A stretch of DNA of 64,000 nt from Musa acuminata AAA Group (taxonomy: Eukaryota; Streptophyta; Magnoliopsida; Zingiberales; Musaceae). Every line of letters starts with the position of its first letter. Positions within the stretch are counted from its first letter, which is position 1. A program made the translations under genes and the position numbers. Positions 36,561-47,999 of the stretch are shown here, in pieces. The notes under the pieces are model-generated. The model was not told the origin of the DNA and searched no databases. It worked only from the letters and a program-made list of their open reading frames with translations. Where the stretch lies: positions 40,911,001 through 40,975,000 of the forward strand of contig NC_088355.1 in the NCBI RefSeq assembly GCF_036884655.1. Direction: 5' to 3'.

Positions 36561-39500
36561 ATGGCCACCGTCAACCCCTTCGATCTCCTCGGCGATGACG
36601 ACAGCGAGGATTTTTCACAGCTCCTCGCATCCCAGCAGCAGAAAATCGCCTCGATGAAGGCCGCTGCGCCTCCCGCCGCCGCCGCTGCTGCCCGAGCGCC
36701 GGCGAAGCTTCCCACCAAGCCTCTTCCTCCCGCACAAGCCGGTCGGTCCCGTCGAGTTGGTTTGATTCTTGAGTGTAGTATGGGAAAACGTATCGTGGTT
36801 TTTTGTAGCGATTTCCGTTAACTCTGTTAGAAAGATTTCTTCTTTCCCCTTGCTTTGGTGCTGTTTGATTGGAGCTTATTTGATCTTGCAGTGAGGGAGG
36901 CAAGGGAAGTGAGGAATAACACTGGAGCAGTTCGTGGCGGCGCTCTCCGTGGTGGGTTTGCGCGTGGTAGGGGTGGACGAGGGGGTGGGATGAGTCAAAA
37001 TCGTGATTTTGTAAATGGGAGTGTCGGTGGAGCATCACGGGGTTATGACGTTGCCGATGGTGCTGGAGGAGGTGAAGATGCAGACTCTGCTAGGGAGAGG
37101 GAACGAGCACCCCGACAGCCATTCAGTGGAGGTCGTGGTGGTGGCTATGGGGGACGTGGTGGATACGGGAATGGGGAGGCTGGAGGGGACTCTGAACGGC
37201 CCCCACGGAGGATCTATGAACGGCGGAGTGGTACAGGCCGTGGTTATGAGACGAAACGCAATGGTGCAGGCCGCGGGAATTGGGGAAGTGCCACTGATGA
37301 GACTGTTGCACAGTTAAGAGTTGATTCTTCATTTTTAGTATATATTTAAGTGGAGCCTTTTTATGTCATATTCTAATTGTGAAGCTGTTTATGTGATAGG
37401 GAGAAGGAGGAGACTCTTAACACCGATGATAAGACTGTTGCAACTGAGAAGCAGGTGGAGCCGGATGGAGTGCCATCATCTGAAGTGAATAAAGACAACA
37501 AGGAGGGTGCAACAAATGAGACAGAAGAGAAGGACGAGGATAAGGTGAGTGCTTCTGTACAAAAGAATAACTACTTGAGTATACTCTGATTTGTATAATT
37601 GAAGAAGTTTCAGATCTGAGATGTTTGTTGTTTATGCTGAATAGGTTAGCTTAATCTACTTCAATAATTGAACTAATTTTTTCATGACTTGTATTTGAAT
37701 CTAAACATACTTGATCATATGTGGAGTACATGCTCATGCACTTGAGATGTACTCTGTAGAGTTCTTCCGAATGTTATTTTTGCACCACAGATTGATGTGT
37801 GATGGTTTGAATATCTAGTTACTTTTTTGTCTGCAAATTTAGTTTTCAAGAATGGATCTTTTTATTAATCTGGTGCTATATCTTGCTTGGATAAATCCAC
37901 ATATGTTCTTTAACATTTTTTTAAAACAAAGGATATTAGACGAAACATGGGTATTTTAATTGGCTTTTCTTTTGGGAGATCACCTACTTTTGTTTAGTAC
38001 GAGTCTAGATGTAGGAGTCTCTTTTTGTGATTCCGAGAGGTAGGTATTACAAATTGACCTTAATCTAGTAGCAAAATTTTAATTAATTACATTAGCATTT
38101 GATACTTTGTCATTAATTTTCAGTACTATAGGAGCAAGTTTCTTTGCAGATACAAATAAGAGCAGGCTTTCTAATTTACTGAAGGAAATCCTACGGTGGA
38201 GTATCTGAAGTGGTTTCGACACCTTGTAGGATAAACCTGCTACCATATAACCTCATCAAGCTTGTAAATGGTTGGTGCCCCAGCTCACTGCACTGTCACG
38301 GACTTAGCTGGTTTTGCCTAAGTCGTGCGGCACCCTTGCGTGTCCGTCCGTAAAGGTCAGCCTCCTCGAAGCCTCCCATGTCCCTTAGGACCCACAAAAG
38401 AGAGAACGGGTTAGAGGAAACGCTTTATTCGGGATTCACAAGCAAACATCTCTGAAAAATACTTTATAGACAATGCAAATTACAAACAGACTTTACGAGT
38501 TTTGAACCGTTGCACAACAAAGGGTAAAATGGTCCATTATAGACCGAACTAAAATTGGACTAATAAGCCTTCGGCTGTCCCTCTACATGCTAGTCAAAGT
38601 ATGAACATACCAAAAGACACGGATATACATAAGCATTACATCAAACATCCTGTTTAGAATTTTGTCCGTGACATTCTCTCCCACTTATTCCTTCGATGTC
38701 CTCGTTGAAGCCTTTGCCGACACTGCAACTCCTCGCCTTTGCTGAGTCTTCAATCTTCTGCTCCAGCTACAATGCGCCTCTTGACTCCCAGCTGCTCTCC
38801 GCTGTTGTTTTTGAGTAGTCGATCCTTTGATCCGCCATGTTGCTTCAACTCACCAATGACTCTGACTCTGGTGTGGGTTTGGCTTAGTTGTGTTGATCAT
38901 TGTTGATTCCTGTGGATCCCCCAGATGAAGGAAAAGACCATTCTTATTGCGCCAGTCTCTCAAATTCCTCATGCTTCTTGAACTGGGTGGATGCTTGTTG
39001 GAGCTTTAACGAGCATCGTCTCGCAAACTTCTGAAGTTTTGGGTCCTTCCTCCATAAAATTTGCTCATTGACTCTTCTTTCACTTAGTTGTCACATCCAA
39101 GTAGGTTCGCATCACTTTCGCTTTCGATTGGCATTTCGTTGGGAAATGAAGCGGACAATCTACTCTCAGTAACACTGATCACCGTTGGTGAGGATTTGAC
39201 AACTATTGTCTTCCATTATCTTCGAAGGGTCCTTGAACATATGCATAGCTCATCTGCTGGATAGATAAGAGAATTGTGGTACTCGGTTTCGCCCATTCTC
39301 TTAAGAGTTGAGAAGACAAAGGTTACTTGACTTCGCCCGCCTCCTCGAGGTTGTACTCCATGCATCGAGCTGGTTACTGGCCTTCGCCTGCTCTTTGCTC
39401 ACACTTTTGAAGCACTTGAAGTGTTTGCACTCTTTGCGTTGAGTTAGTTATTGTGATTTACCTTCTCAATGTGATCGAACTTCTGGAATGCAGGAAGTTT

Positions 39501-42500
39501 TCACCCCAACTTGGAGTAATTCTCTCATAGGTTTGGTCGCCTCTGGGATTGTATCGTCTTCTCCATCAACCCTGTCGCTTACTCCACTGAGTAGCAAAGG
39601 TACAACACCGCGTATTGCCTGCTTCGTTCTTTGGTTATGCACTCTTGCATGACCCGAAGTCCTTCATTTTCGGCTATCTTGATGAGAAGCTCATTGACAC
39701 CGGTCTTACGAAGTTCCTCGGCCTCTGCCCTTCAGCCTTGTCTCGGTACTTGGAGATTGCCTCTGTATGCTCCACCTCCTCGGCCCCTTTCACGACCAAG
39801 CGCTCTCCCTCCATGAGAGCAAGGGATAAATGACTTTCACGGAAGTCCCGCCTCTGCGATACCATGGCGTTGTCATGCCCATGGCACTACTATCCGTCGC
39901 CTCGCATTTGCATTCCTTTTCTTCACAATCATTAGATATGCCTCTGTGGCACTCTTCCGAGTCCACTTACATTCTAACTGATGCTTGATTTTGGGTAGCT
40001 AAGTCCCTCTGGACTCGTCGTCGCTTCCTCGCCCCTTTCGACCCCCTGCTTCAACACCTCCGTGTTCTCCAAGCAGTTTGTTTGGTCGATGGAAAGACAG
40101 ACTGCAACTCCCATGCATGGCCTCTGCCATCACGTTGTAGGGTTTGCATCGATTCTGTTCTCCTTAGCTTCCTTGGTAGCAACGTTCGCGTACTCAACCT
40201 TGTCCTCTGACTTGCCGGGCTCTCTTAAGCGAATATGAGCTCTGGAGCAGTCCAACTCTCCAGCTGCTTCGATCATACCGCTGTATGATCAAGTCCCTCC
40301 CATGGAACTCACTGTTACTTGCATTCGAACTTTTCCCTTGGTGGAACACAGCCCCCATATGCTGATGACCAAGGTTTTCATCCGATGCAAAATTCGATGC
40401 ACGCACGGAAGACCCGCCTTTGCGGGACCATGGCCTTCACTCCTTGAATCTATAGCCCTTCTTGCCATCGTGTTGTTCACCGAAGTGGAGCTTCCAGTAG
40501 CTCCCGATCATACCTCCGTATGATCTAGTCCCTCACGGGACTAGGTCGTGTGTATCGCATTGCCACGAACTGTTCCACCACGATCCGTTGCACCATGTCG
40601 CCTCCTGGTGACATCTCCATTGCATTCTGATCCTTGTGGAATCAACTCGAATTGTGAACCCTCCATGTGTGGCCTCTACCAATACATCGCAGGGTCTCTT
40701 CCACCTTCGATTTTGTTCGCTCCTTTGGCAATCGACCTTCATCCATCCACTCTTGGGTCACACCTAGATGAAGCACCGCTCTAGGACAGTCCGTCGCCTA
40801 GTAGCTCCCGAAGTCCCCCGACTTCGCTGCAATTAGTGCACCATTGTCTGGATTCTGGGCCTCTGCCCCTACCAGCACAATCTCCGCTACGCACCGCTTC
40901 CTTCATGGCAACTTGAATGGCAACACTATGGCATATTCTTCAAGAGTACCTACCTCTGAGTCCTCTTGCCCCGTGCTAAGGCCTTCTGAACCCAATTTGG
41001 CCTCTGCAAATTGAGTCACCTTAGTTCCTCCATCAAATGCTTCTCCGAGATAAGGTGCATGTGCCCAGAAGCTCCCTTCGTCTTTGGTACCATGCAAGAT
41101 GAGTCCGCTCCGTCAGAATGAAGGACCCATGGAACAACATGATCCTACTTTTGCCTCTGCAAGAGTTCATGTCCTTGACCTCTGTCTAAGGAAAGCACTG
41201 TACCTCTGCGCCATATTCCAACTTCTATGCTGGCTCCCTTCATGCGGCTTGGGTGCTTCGCCAAGTTACACCCAAGTTGCTTTGCTCCTCGTTTTTTGCA
41301 TTGAGTTGATGGTGGCCCTCGCGCCCACCATTCCACGGGTCAGCCCTCCCTTGAGTTCGATCTCCAAATCGACTCCAAGTGTGCCTTCATTTGTGTTGCT
41401 TTGGGACGCTCCCCCACTTGATCTCGCAATGCATCCACCAATGCATTCTCTCAAGCGAGATCATGCGACGACTCCTCACCGCTTGCTCGGTCTATTGAGC
41501 TTCGTGGAGTTGCTTGTTGAGGTACTCCTCAACATGTGTGGTCCGTCCCACATGATTCTCCCTCTGGAGAGCCGAGACTTATCCCTCCTGGATAACTGTC
41601 CCGTTGGAGCAATATCTCTCTTCGTTTCGGAGACCACCATCCCCTTGGACTACTCCGATCTGCTGAACAAACTGTGCATTGTTCTGCCTCCTGCAAACAC
41701 ACTTGCTAGATTGCGACTCCACGTCAATACAGCCCCCGTTGCACCACTCAAGGCCTAGCAACATGCTGAACTCGTTGCACACTTCAGCCTCCTACGGACG
41801 TATCCTTCACATGCCGAAGAGAAAGTTTCAGTGCTCCATGGTGCCGAGTTTCGGTCGCCTTGGGATGGCCACGAACATTCCATCGTCGGCATACAAGCCC
41901 ATGCATGAGTACCGAATTCTTTGAGTTAGCAATTCCCCTCACCTCTGTGAGTTTTGCACAACTCTTTCGGTCGCTGAGCAACTCCTTCCACCTTGGATGG
42001 TCTCATTCTTTACCAAGCGCCTCGCTTGCCTTGAGCACCATCAAGTATAGTTGTCAACGTTGAGCCATAGCTCAAACTCAGCCATCCCAACCTTTGTGCG
42101 CTCCGCATTCTTCCAAGCTTGTCTATTCTCGTGGTGCCTCTTGCGCGAAGGGTTGGCCATTCCTCTGAATGCCAATCTCAGATGCTCGCTCCTCGGACCG
42201 ACTCCTTTTCCCTACATCTCCATGCCCGTTTTCCCCCAAACGGTCGCACGTGTGCTGATTGCCCTCAACGCAGCCCCGCTAGGTCCCCCACGTTTTGCAT
42301 GCTAAGTGTTTCTATGAGTGCTTGTCCCGCTCTGATACCATCTGTCACGGACTTAGCTGGTTTTGCCTAAGTCGTGCGGCATCCTTGCGTGTCCGTCCGC
42401 AAAGGTCAGCCTCCCCGAAGCCTCCCATGTCCCTTAGGACCCACAAAAGAGAGAACGGGTTAGAGGAAACGCCTTATTCGGGATCCACAAGCAAACATCT

Positions 42501-43579
42501 CCGAAAAACACTTTATAGACAATGCAAATTACAAACAGACTTTACAAGCTCTGAACCGTTGCACAACAAAGGGTAAAATGATCCATTATAGACCGAACTA
42601 AAATTGGACTAATAAGCCTTCGGCTGTCCCTCTACATGCTAGTCAAAGTATGAACATACCAAAAGACACGGATATACATAAGCATTACATCAAACATCCT
42701 GTTTAGAATTTTGTCCGTGACAGTACGTAGCTTATACCTTGCTTTTCACAAGGACATATTTTAGGTCTTCCATGTTCTGTGGTAGCATCTAATGTGAAAG
42801 AAAAAATGACATCTTGTAATTATCATTTGAAACAATTACCACCTCCCTTCCTCGGCTTTTTCATTTTCTTCTGACCTCTTGGTTTGAATTTTGTGAGGCA
42901 CAATCTATGTTAGAATTCAGTCAACCTGGTGGTTTTCTTGACATCTTTGTTTTTTTTTTCCGCTTCTACCAAATACGATGATATATTTTGTCTCAATTGA
43001 GTAGGAGATGACGCTGGAGGAGTATGAGAAACTGAGGGAGGAGAAAAGAAAAGCCTTACTTGCACTGAAGAATGAAGAAAGGAAGGTTGAAATTGATGAG
43101 GAATTGCAGTCCATGAAGCAACTCTCGGTGAAGAAAGGAAATGATGATGTTTTTGTTAAGTTGGTAATGCCCCATGGCTTTTTACATATTTCTTTATAAA
43201 TCATATATGCATCTCTTTTGATACAACATTGATCTCATAGGGTTCGGATAAGGACACAGGAAAAAAGAAAGAAAATGCTGATCGGGATGAAAGGAGCAAA
43301 AAGGTATATAGTTACTGCTTATCAGATTGAATATAGTAGCCTTAAGCTTTTTTTTTTAGTCTGATGACACTTCTTCCTTGGTAGTCCATGCGCATCACTG
43401 AGTTTCTGAAGCCGGCTGAAGGAGAGCGATACTATAGTCCAGCTGGCCGTGGTCGTGGGAGGGGACGAGGCGGCCGTGGACACTACGGAGGTGGTTTTGG
43501 TGGTGGGGTTTCGACTTTCCCAACTGCTGCTCCATCAATCGAGGATCCCGGGCAGTTCCCTACTCTTGGTGGGAAGTAA
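36561..43579 (+). CDS. RGG-repeat nuclear RNA-binding protein (HABP4/SERBP1, AtRGGA-like)
   Basis: Predicted RNA-binding protein related to Arabidopsis RGGA-C and yeast Stm1, which associate with ribosomes and mRNA; plant members affect salt and drought tolerance. Exons: 36561-36741, 36892-37312, 37400-37544, 43005-43163, 43241-43303, 43385-43579, joining in frame to 387 residues. Order: Stm1-like N-terminus (MATVNPFDLLGDDD, about 1-55), a first RGG-rich segment (about 75-160), the HABP4 core beginning at RRIYERRSGTGRG (about 167), an acidic/lysine-rich middle (about 200-325), and a C-terminal RGRGRGRGGRG box (about 343-353) before the final FPTLGGK. Family length is usually about 350-380, so it appears complete. 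Intron 3 is 5460 bp because of an antisense LTR retrotransposon. The stop codon lies in a 79-bp tandem duplication. Telo-boxes in the leader suggest control with translation genes. Confidence 0.92.
38294..38673 (-). repeat. 3' LTR of the intronic retrotransposon
   Basis: 380 bp. On the minus strand it contains a TATA-like CTATAAAG and, downstream, AATAAA, in the order expected for an LTR promoter and polyadenylation signal. The AATAAA is intact here but reads AATAAG in the other LTR. Confidence 0.9.
38674..38687 (-). promoter_or_regulatory. Polypurine tract of the retrotransposon
   Basis: On the minus strand the 14 bases next to the 3' LTR are purine-rich (TAAGTGGGAGAGAA), matching the position and composition of a plus-strand primer. 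Confidence 0.6.
42329..42340 (-). promoter_or_regulatory. Primer-binding site for initiator-Met tRNA
   Basis: TGGTATCAGAGC on the minus strand begins 2 nt inside the 5' LTR. This is the classic plant LTR-retrotransposon primer site complementary to the 3' end of tRNA-iMet. It fixes the orientation of the element. Confidence 0.85.
42343..42722 (-). repeat. 5' LTR of the intronic retrotransposon
   Basis: 380 bp, about 97% identical to the left LTR. It carries the TATA-like CTATAAAG on the minus strand (42511-42520 region). Its transcription would run antisense to the RGG gene through intron 3. Confidence 0.9.
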
Positions 43580-43710
43580 GAGGGATGAACGTCGCTCCCA
43601 TCAGTACATCTCCACTATTCGTATTCTCAGTCAGTTCCCTACTCTTGGTGGGAAGTAAGAGGGATGAACGTCGCTCCCATCAGTACATCTCCACTATTCG
43701 TATTCTCAGT
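43553..43710 (+). repeat. 79-bp tandem duplication over the RGG stop codon
   Basis: Copies 43553-43631 and 43632-43710 appear identical and are followed by five bases of a third. The first copy includes the last codons (QFPTLGGK) and the stop at 43577-43579; the second repeats the same coding end inside the 3' UTR. The identity points to a recent slip or unequal exchange, or to an assembly artefact. Confidence 0.9.
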
Positions 43711-44807
43711 CAGTTTCTGATTCATGGGTCGTGAGAATTCAGTACAATAATTGATGCATCCAGTTTTTTTGTTTTACTTTTCTGATGTTATGTATGCGTG
43801 AGCCATGAGTCGTCAAAGTTATTACTGATGATGTCCAGGGCCTTCGTTAATTGCTATGAACTGCCCACCTCGATTTTGTCATTCTTGGATTTCTGAATTA
43901 AACTTTCTTAATCTTCTGAAGTTGCTGCGGGGGTATCTGTTCTTCAAATTGGGTCCATAATGTTTGTTTCACTTCAATTCATCGTTATGTATTCTATCGC
44001 TCTGCAGTCGTTGAAATAATGGTTTCACTCAGGCTTCCGATCGAACACCTGGTGAGCATCGGTGGAAAGATAACAGAAGTTTGAGGAGTTTGGTACTAGC
44101 AACCATCTCGGACATCTATATTTGCAATCATCCTTCGCAAACCCTTACGTGGCCGAACTGGAAAGGTAAGTGCATCAACAATATTCATCTAGTACTTGAG
44201 AACCCCATTGATCTTGATGCCACCTGAGATATATCATCGATCAGAAATCAATATATGACACACAAAAACAATGTTGTTTTAGCTATGTTGCCCTTCATGT
44301 GAATCCACCACAGCCAAAAATGTTTTTGACTTTTACAGAACAAAAACAAAAAGTAAAAACACTGCTGGCAAAGAAGAGATTGCTATTGATAGTATCTTTA
44401 TACCCCATACAAGCTGTCTATCAGAAAACACACGAAAACATTTAAAAACAACATCTAAAAAACATCACGATCGTGCATCTTGATTGCATCACTCCATGCC
44501 ATCGACACCAATTGTAACATAGTACAATCTTCAAACAGAGAAAGACATGAAAGCCGGAGTGATGCGGAGCAACTTAGGTTCATAGTCTCATTCAGAAAAC
44601 ACCTTCTTGGCCCATACAACCTCCCACAACAATTACGATGGGAGTATGGAAGAATTCATCACTTCCATGTTAACCGTATTATTATTGTTCACTAAAGCAT
44701 CAAACGCCTGAGAAGATCTGCTAGCCCATCACACCACATATTCCCTACCACTGAGAAAGATGAAGTGCACTGCTTCATCGATTATAATGCATGCTTCCCC
44801 TTCTATA
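43711..44807. other. Convergent intergenic region, RGG and lipase genes
   Basis: It holds the 3' UTRs of the RGG gene (about the first 250 bp) and of the lipase gene on the other strand. Short frames such as 44480-44695 have no recognisable domain. No further gene seen. Confidence 0.6.
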
Positions 44808-47800
44808 TCAGTCATAAAGGTACACTTTTGATTGCAGATCAATATCTGGCCTCCACCATTGGTGTATACCATGTGCATGCTTGAAGTCTGGAGCCGGACT
44901 TGAATTTACAGTCAGATTTGCTGATGGAAGGAGGTGCAATGACTCTGACTCCACTCCAAAAGCACTTAAAAACAGATCTTTGACAGAGTTCTGTGTTGCC
45001 AACTTCCCAATATTTCCTGCTCCAATTTCCTCCATCTTTTTGCGATGATCAAAATAACCAACATAAGATGAGCAGACGTCATCAGCCTGGTTTACAAAAA
45101 GATACGGAACCCATGATGACAACTTTGTAAATGAGTCTGACTTGTGACCAGGGCCTTTCACGGCCAAAGTGAGTCCAGCAGTTATAAAGCTGCTTGCGAT
45201 GCGAATTCCCTGCTTAACCTTCTTATCTTTTATCCTCTCAATTGGTGCTGAGACAAATGGTGGATTAAAGAGAAAAGCCTTGAGATTCATACTCTCCTTA
45301 GCCATAATTTTCCCAGCAAGTGTCACCATGGCTGCCCCCAGAGAATGACCGGCGATCCATACATTTTGATGTCCAAAAGCTGAAACTAGGGCACGAACAG
45401 CCTGCATTGCTATTTCAAACCGAGATGTCTGATGGAGGCCATTTCTGAGAAGATGTAAGTCCAGTTTAACATCCCGAGAAACAGATTCTTTCTTTGTGAT
45501 GGTACCTCGAAAGACTATCACAAATCTTGGAGCTTTATTAACTGTAGAATTTTGGAAGCCTACAGGAGGTCTATATTCATAAATGGCACCAAAGATGGAG
45601 AAATCAGAATCATCAATTAGTTTACGGATTACTTCAAAATGGAAGCTTTCCCACCAAGGAGGCGCACGAGCTTCTGAACCTTGACGGTTTTGTTGTCTAT
45701 CGCGTTCTAGAACATATGCACCTTGAACCAAACTGGCTGCAACTGATCTTTGGTAATGTAGGCAGTTCCTGCTCAAAACAATCTTATAATCAATTTAAAA
45801 TCCTAACAAGTTGAACAGCTAAGAAAGTTGTTAAGATTGTTGAGAAATTGACGAGAATGTATAGCTGACTCATCATTACTAGCAATTCTGGTTTCATGCA
45901 GGCAAGCTGCTGCTTCCAATCTAAACTAATGCGGGGTTCTTGGACTTATTTTGGTTAACTTCATTAACTAGGAATTGCTATTTGATCTTCTATTATATAA
46001 ATTCTCGAAGAACTGCTTATTTGTTGAGACAATACCATATGAAGAGCTAATGTGAGGATGAGGAACTACCAGATTTGCTCACATGCATACACCATGCCAT
46101 GGAGTAGAAGGTTCCATGCTACAATTCATAAATTTGTACTGGATTCATGGGGAAGCTCAAATAAATAGGGGATCTTTTCTTGTTAAGGCAACCTACAAAC
46201 AAAGAAAGACTCCTGAATCATCCCACTAATAACCAATACTTTATTCTTCCTTTACTTTTTAACTTCTGTTTTATAAAAATGTGGACAAAATGAAAAAAGT
46301 GAGTTCTTTTATAATGCAGAATGGTCAAGAACTACATATATATGATGCAGAAGAATTTTGATTTTAATTTAACCAGGTTGTTAAAAGTACTTGTTCTTAC
46401 GTAAACAATGAAATCTATGAATGTAACAACTTTCATTGCAAACTGAAAAGGCTCAGACTAAGTTTAGGACCATGTAAGTACCAACTGTTTCTTGAGAAAT
46501 GGTGAAAAAAAATTTAAATAGTCGAAGCCATTAAAAACTCATAATTTTGGTAGCAAAAAAAAAAAAAATCTTACGTCCCTTATTGTATGTGGCAATAAAA
46601 TTTAACCAAGCCAATTTAGATAAGGGTCACAAGGTCACAAGGTTGATTACACATACGTGACAAATGTTTTAAAATTTACTTGGTTAAATTTTATTGCCAC
46701 ATACAATAAGGGAGGTAAGATATATATTTTGCTACCAAAGTTATGAGTGTTTAATGGCTTTGACTATTAAACACTGATAGGTTGATTGTTGATCACTGAG
46801 GCTCAGCTACAAAATTTAGTGATGAGATATGATCAGTTGGTTCCAATGAGCAGGGTGCTGTCTATCTACTGAATTACAAACCTTTATTTAAACGGTAATC
46901 AGCCAGTGAAAGATGGGAAAAATACTATGCATTTTCACTAATTTTCATTTCTTTCCATTTACAAGTGGTGATCCTATCCTATATTACTGTGGAAGAAGCT
47001 ATTTCTTCATCCACCTTTGCTTTTCAGAATGGTGGATTTACCATTCCCGCAGGTTTCAACATGGTTTATCCTTATTCTGTGGCTATCATTCTAATGTAAT
47101 ATTTTTGCCAAACTGTATCATTTCGAGATGTGTTTCCGAGTGTCTTGGGATGTTGGTGGTGATACATGTTGACTTTCCAGTTCAGCAAAAGTTTCTCCAC
47201 TATTGTAACCTACATGTAATCGACAAGAAGGATATAAATACATTATCAGTGGTCGATCCAGGAGTGAAGGTTACCTGGAACGTGATTTTAATTTGAACTC
47301 AATAAAAATAAACAAATTGCCCATTTGGTCTGTTTTATTTCCACCCAGTCTTACGCTCCTTTTGATCATCCAAGGTTGCATGACCAAGTTTCTCTTGGAC
47401 AAATTCAGGAACTTAGGACATATTCAGGAGTGTTTGAGGCATATTTACCTAGATCATGTACTAATGAATAAAATTTCATCAAAAATACATTGAATAAAAT
47501 TTCAAATCCTCGATCTTTAGTAAGTGGGTCCGATACACTACATTGGATGTAAAAATATTTTTCAAACTCTCAACCTTTGATAAATGCTTCCAGATATATT
47601 CATCCTTCAGCATATAAATTGTGGTTCAAGTATGATTAAATCATTTTTAACCATGGAATGGTCAGATGGTTGTCCTCATCTTTTATTTCAGTTTAGACCA
47701 TTCTTGAAGCAATCCAGGAGACATGCAACAATTGACGGTCTACCAGGCTCTAGGCAACAAACTACCATGACAACTTGTCCATGTTACACTGGTGTATAAA

Positions 47801-47999
47801 TTTATATAAGAAAGCATCATAAAGTGATAAGGATTTGATGATCAGAAAGTTGAATAGAGCAGTAATTTCCTACAGTTGTGTAGAATGCCATTGTCAAGGA
47901 AAGGTTTGCAAAATGTAGAAAAACCGATTGAATTTACCAATTTACTGAGGTCAGATGTATAGGTCCTGAGACCTCAAACACATCCCTTTGTGATGTCAT
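44808..47999 (-). CDS. Class-3 lipase-like alpha/beta hydrolase, At4g10955-like
   Basis: Predicted esterase/lipase; the natural substrate is not known. Exons on the minus strand: 47999-47938 (62 nt, residues 1-21) and 45768-44808, giving 340 residues. The short first exon was found by its SGPIHLTSVNW-like end, which matches the N-terminal block of the family and joins in frame to the NCLHYQRSVAASLVQG start of exon 2. The nucleophile elbow is GHSLG with Ser163; candidates for the acid and base are Asp250/251 (NQADD) and a His in HGIHQWW (about 320-323). The family is often labelled 'GDSL esterase/lipase At4g10955', but the fold motifs are those of class-3 lipases. No signal peptide is apparent. 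The intron (45769-47937) holds a MITE. The 5' UTR may extend through further exons toward 49 kb. Family members are about 350 residues, so it looks complete. Confidence 0.87.
46519..46766. mobile_element. Fold-back MITE in the lipase intron
   Basis: A 248-bp element made of two arms (46519-46610 and 46679-46766) that are inverted repeats of each other with few mismatches, around a 68-bp loop. The ends begin TAGTCRAAGCCATTAAA. TTAAA occurs directly outside both ends (46514-46518 and 46767-46771), consistent with a target duplication. There is no ORF. The left arm contains a run of 14 A. The superfamily is not clear from the ends. Confidence 0.8.

Larger units (their letters stand above)
38294..42722 (-). 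mobile_element. LTR retrotransposon without recognisable gag-pol, in RGG intron 3
   Basis: A 4429-bp element with two 380-bp LTRs (38294-38673 and 42343-42722), each starting TGTCACGGAC and ending GTCCGTGACA. Orientation is minus: TGGTATCAGAGC, complementary to initiator-Met tRNA, lies 2 nt inside the right LTR, and a purine tract abuts the left LTR. The 3669-bp interior has only short broken frames on the minus strand and no reverse transcriptase, integrase or protease motif that I can see, so it is probably a LARD-like non-autonomous element. The LTRs differ at 11 of 380 sites by my count, all transitions. No perfect target duplication flanks it (GCAC on the left, GTAC on the right). Its position antisense to the host gene is the orientation usually tolerated in introns. 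Confidence 0.88.

Noticed and set aside
41084..41758. 224-codon open frame in the retrotransposon interior
   Set aside because: It runs against the direction set by the primer site and purine tract and shows no domain. It is low-complexity in places and best seen as chance.
44808..45776. GDSL lipase label for the hydrolase
   Set aside because: The common database name uses GDSL, but the sequence has GHSLG and the layout of class-3 lipases, so the GDSL family name was not used.
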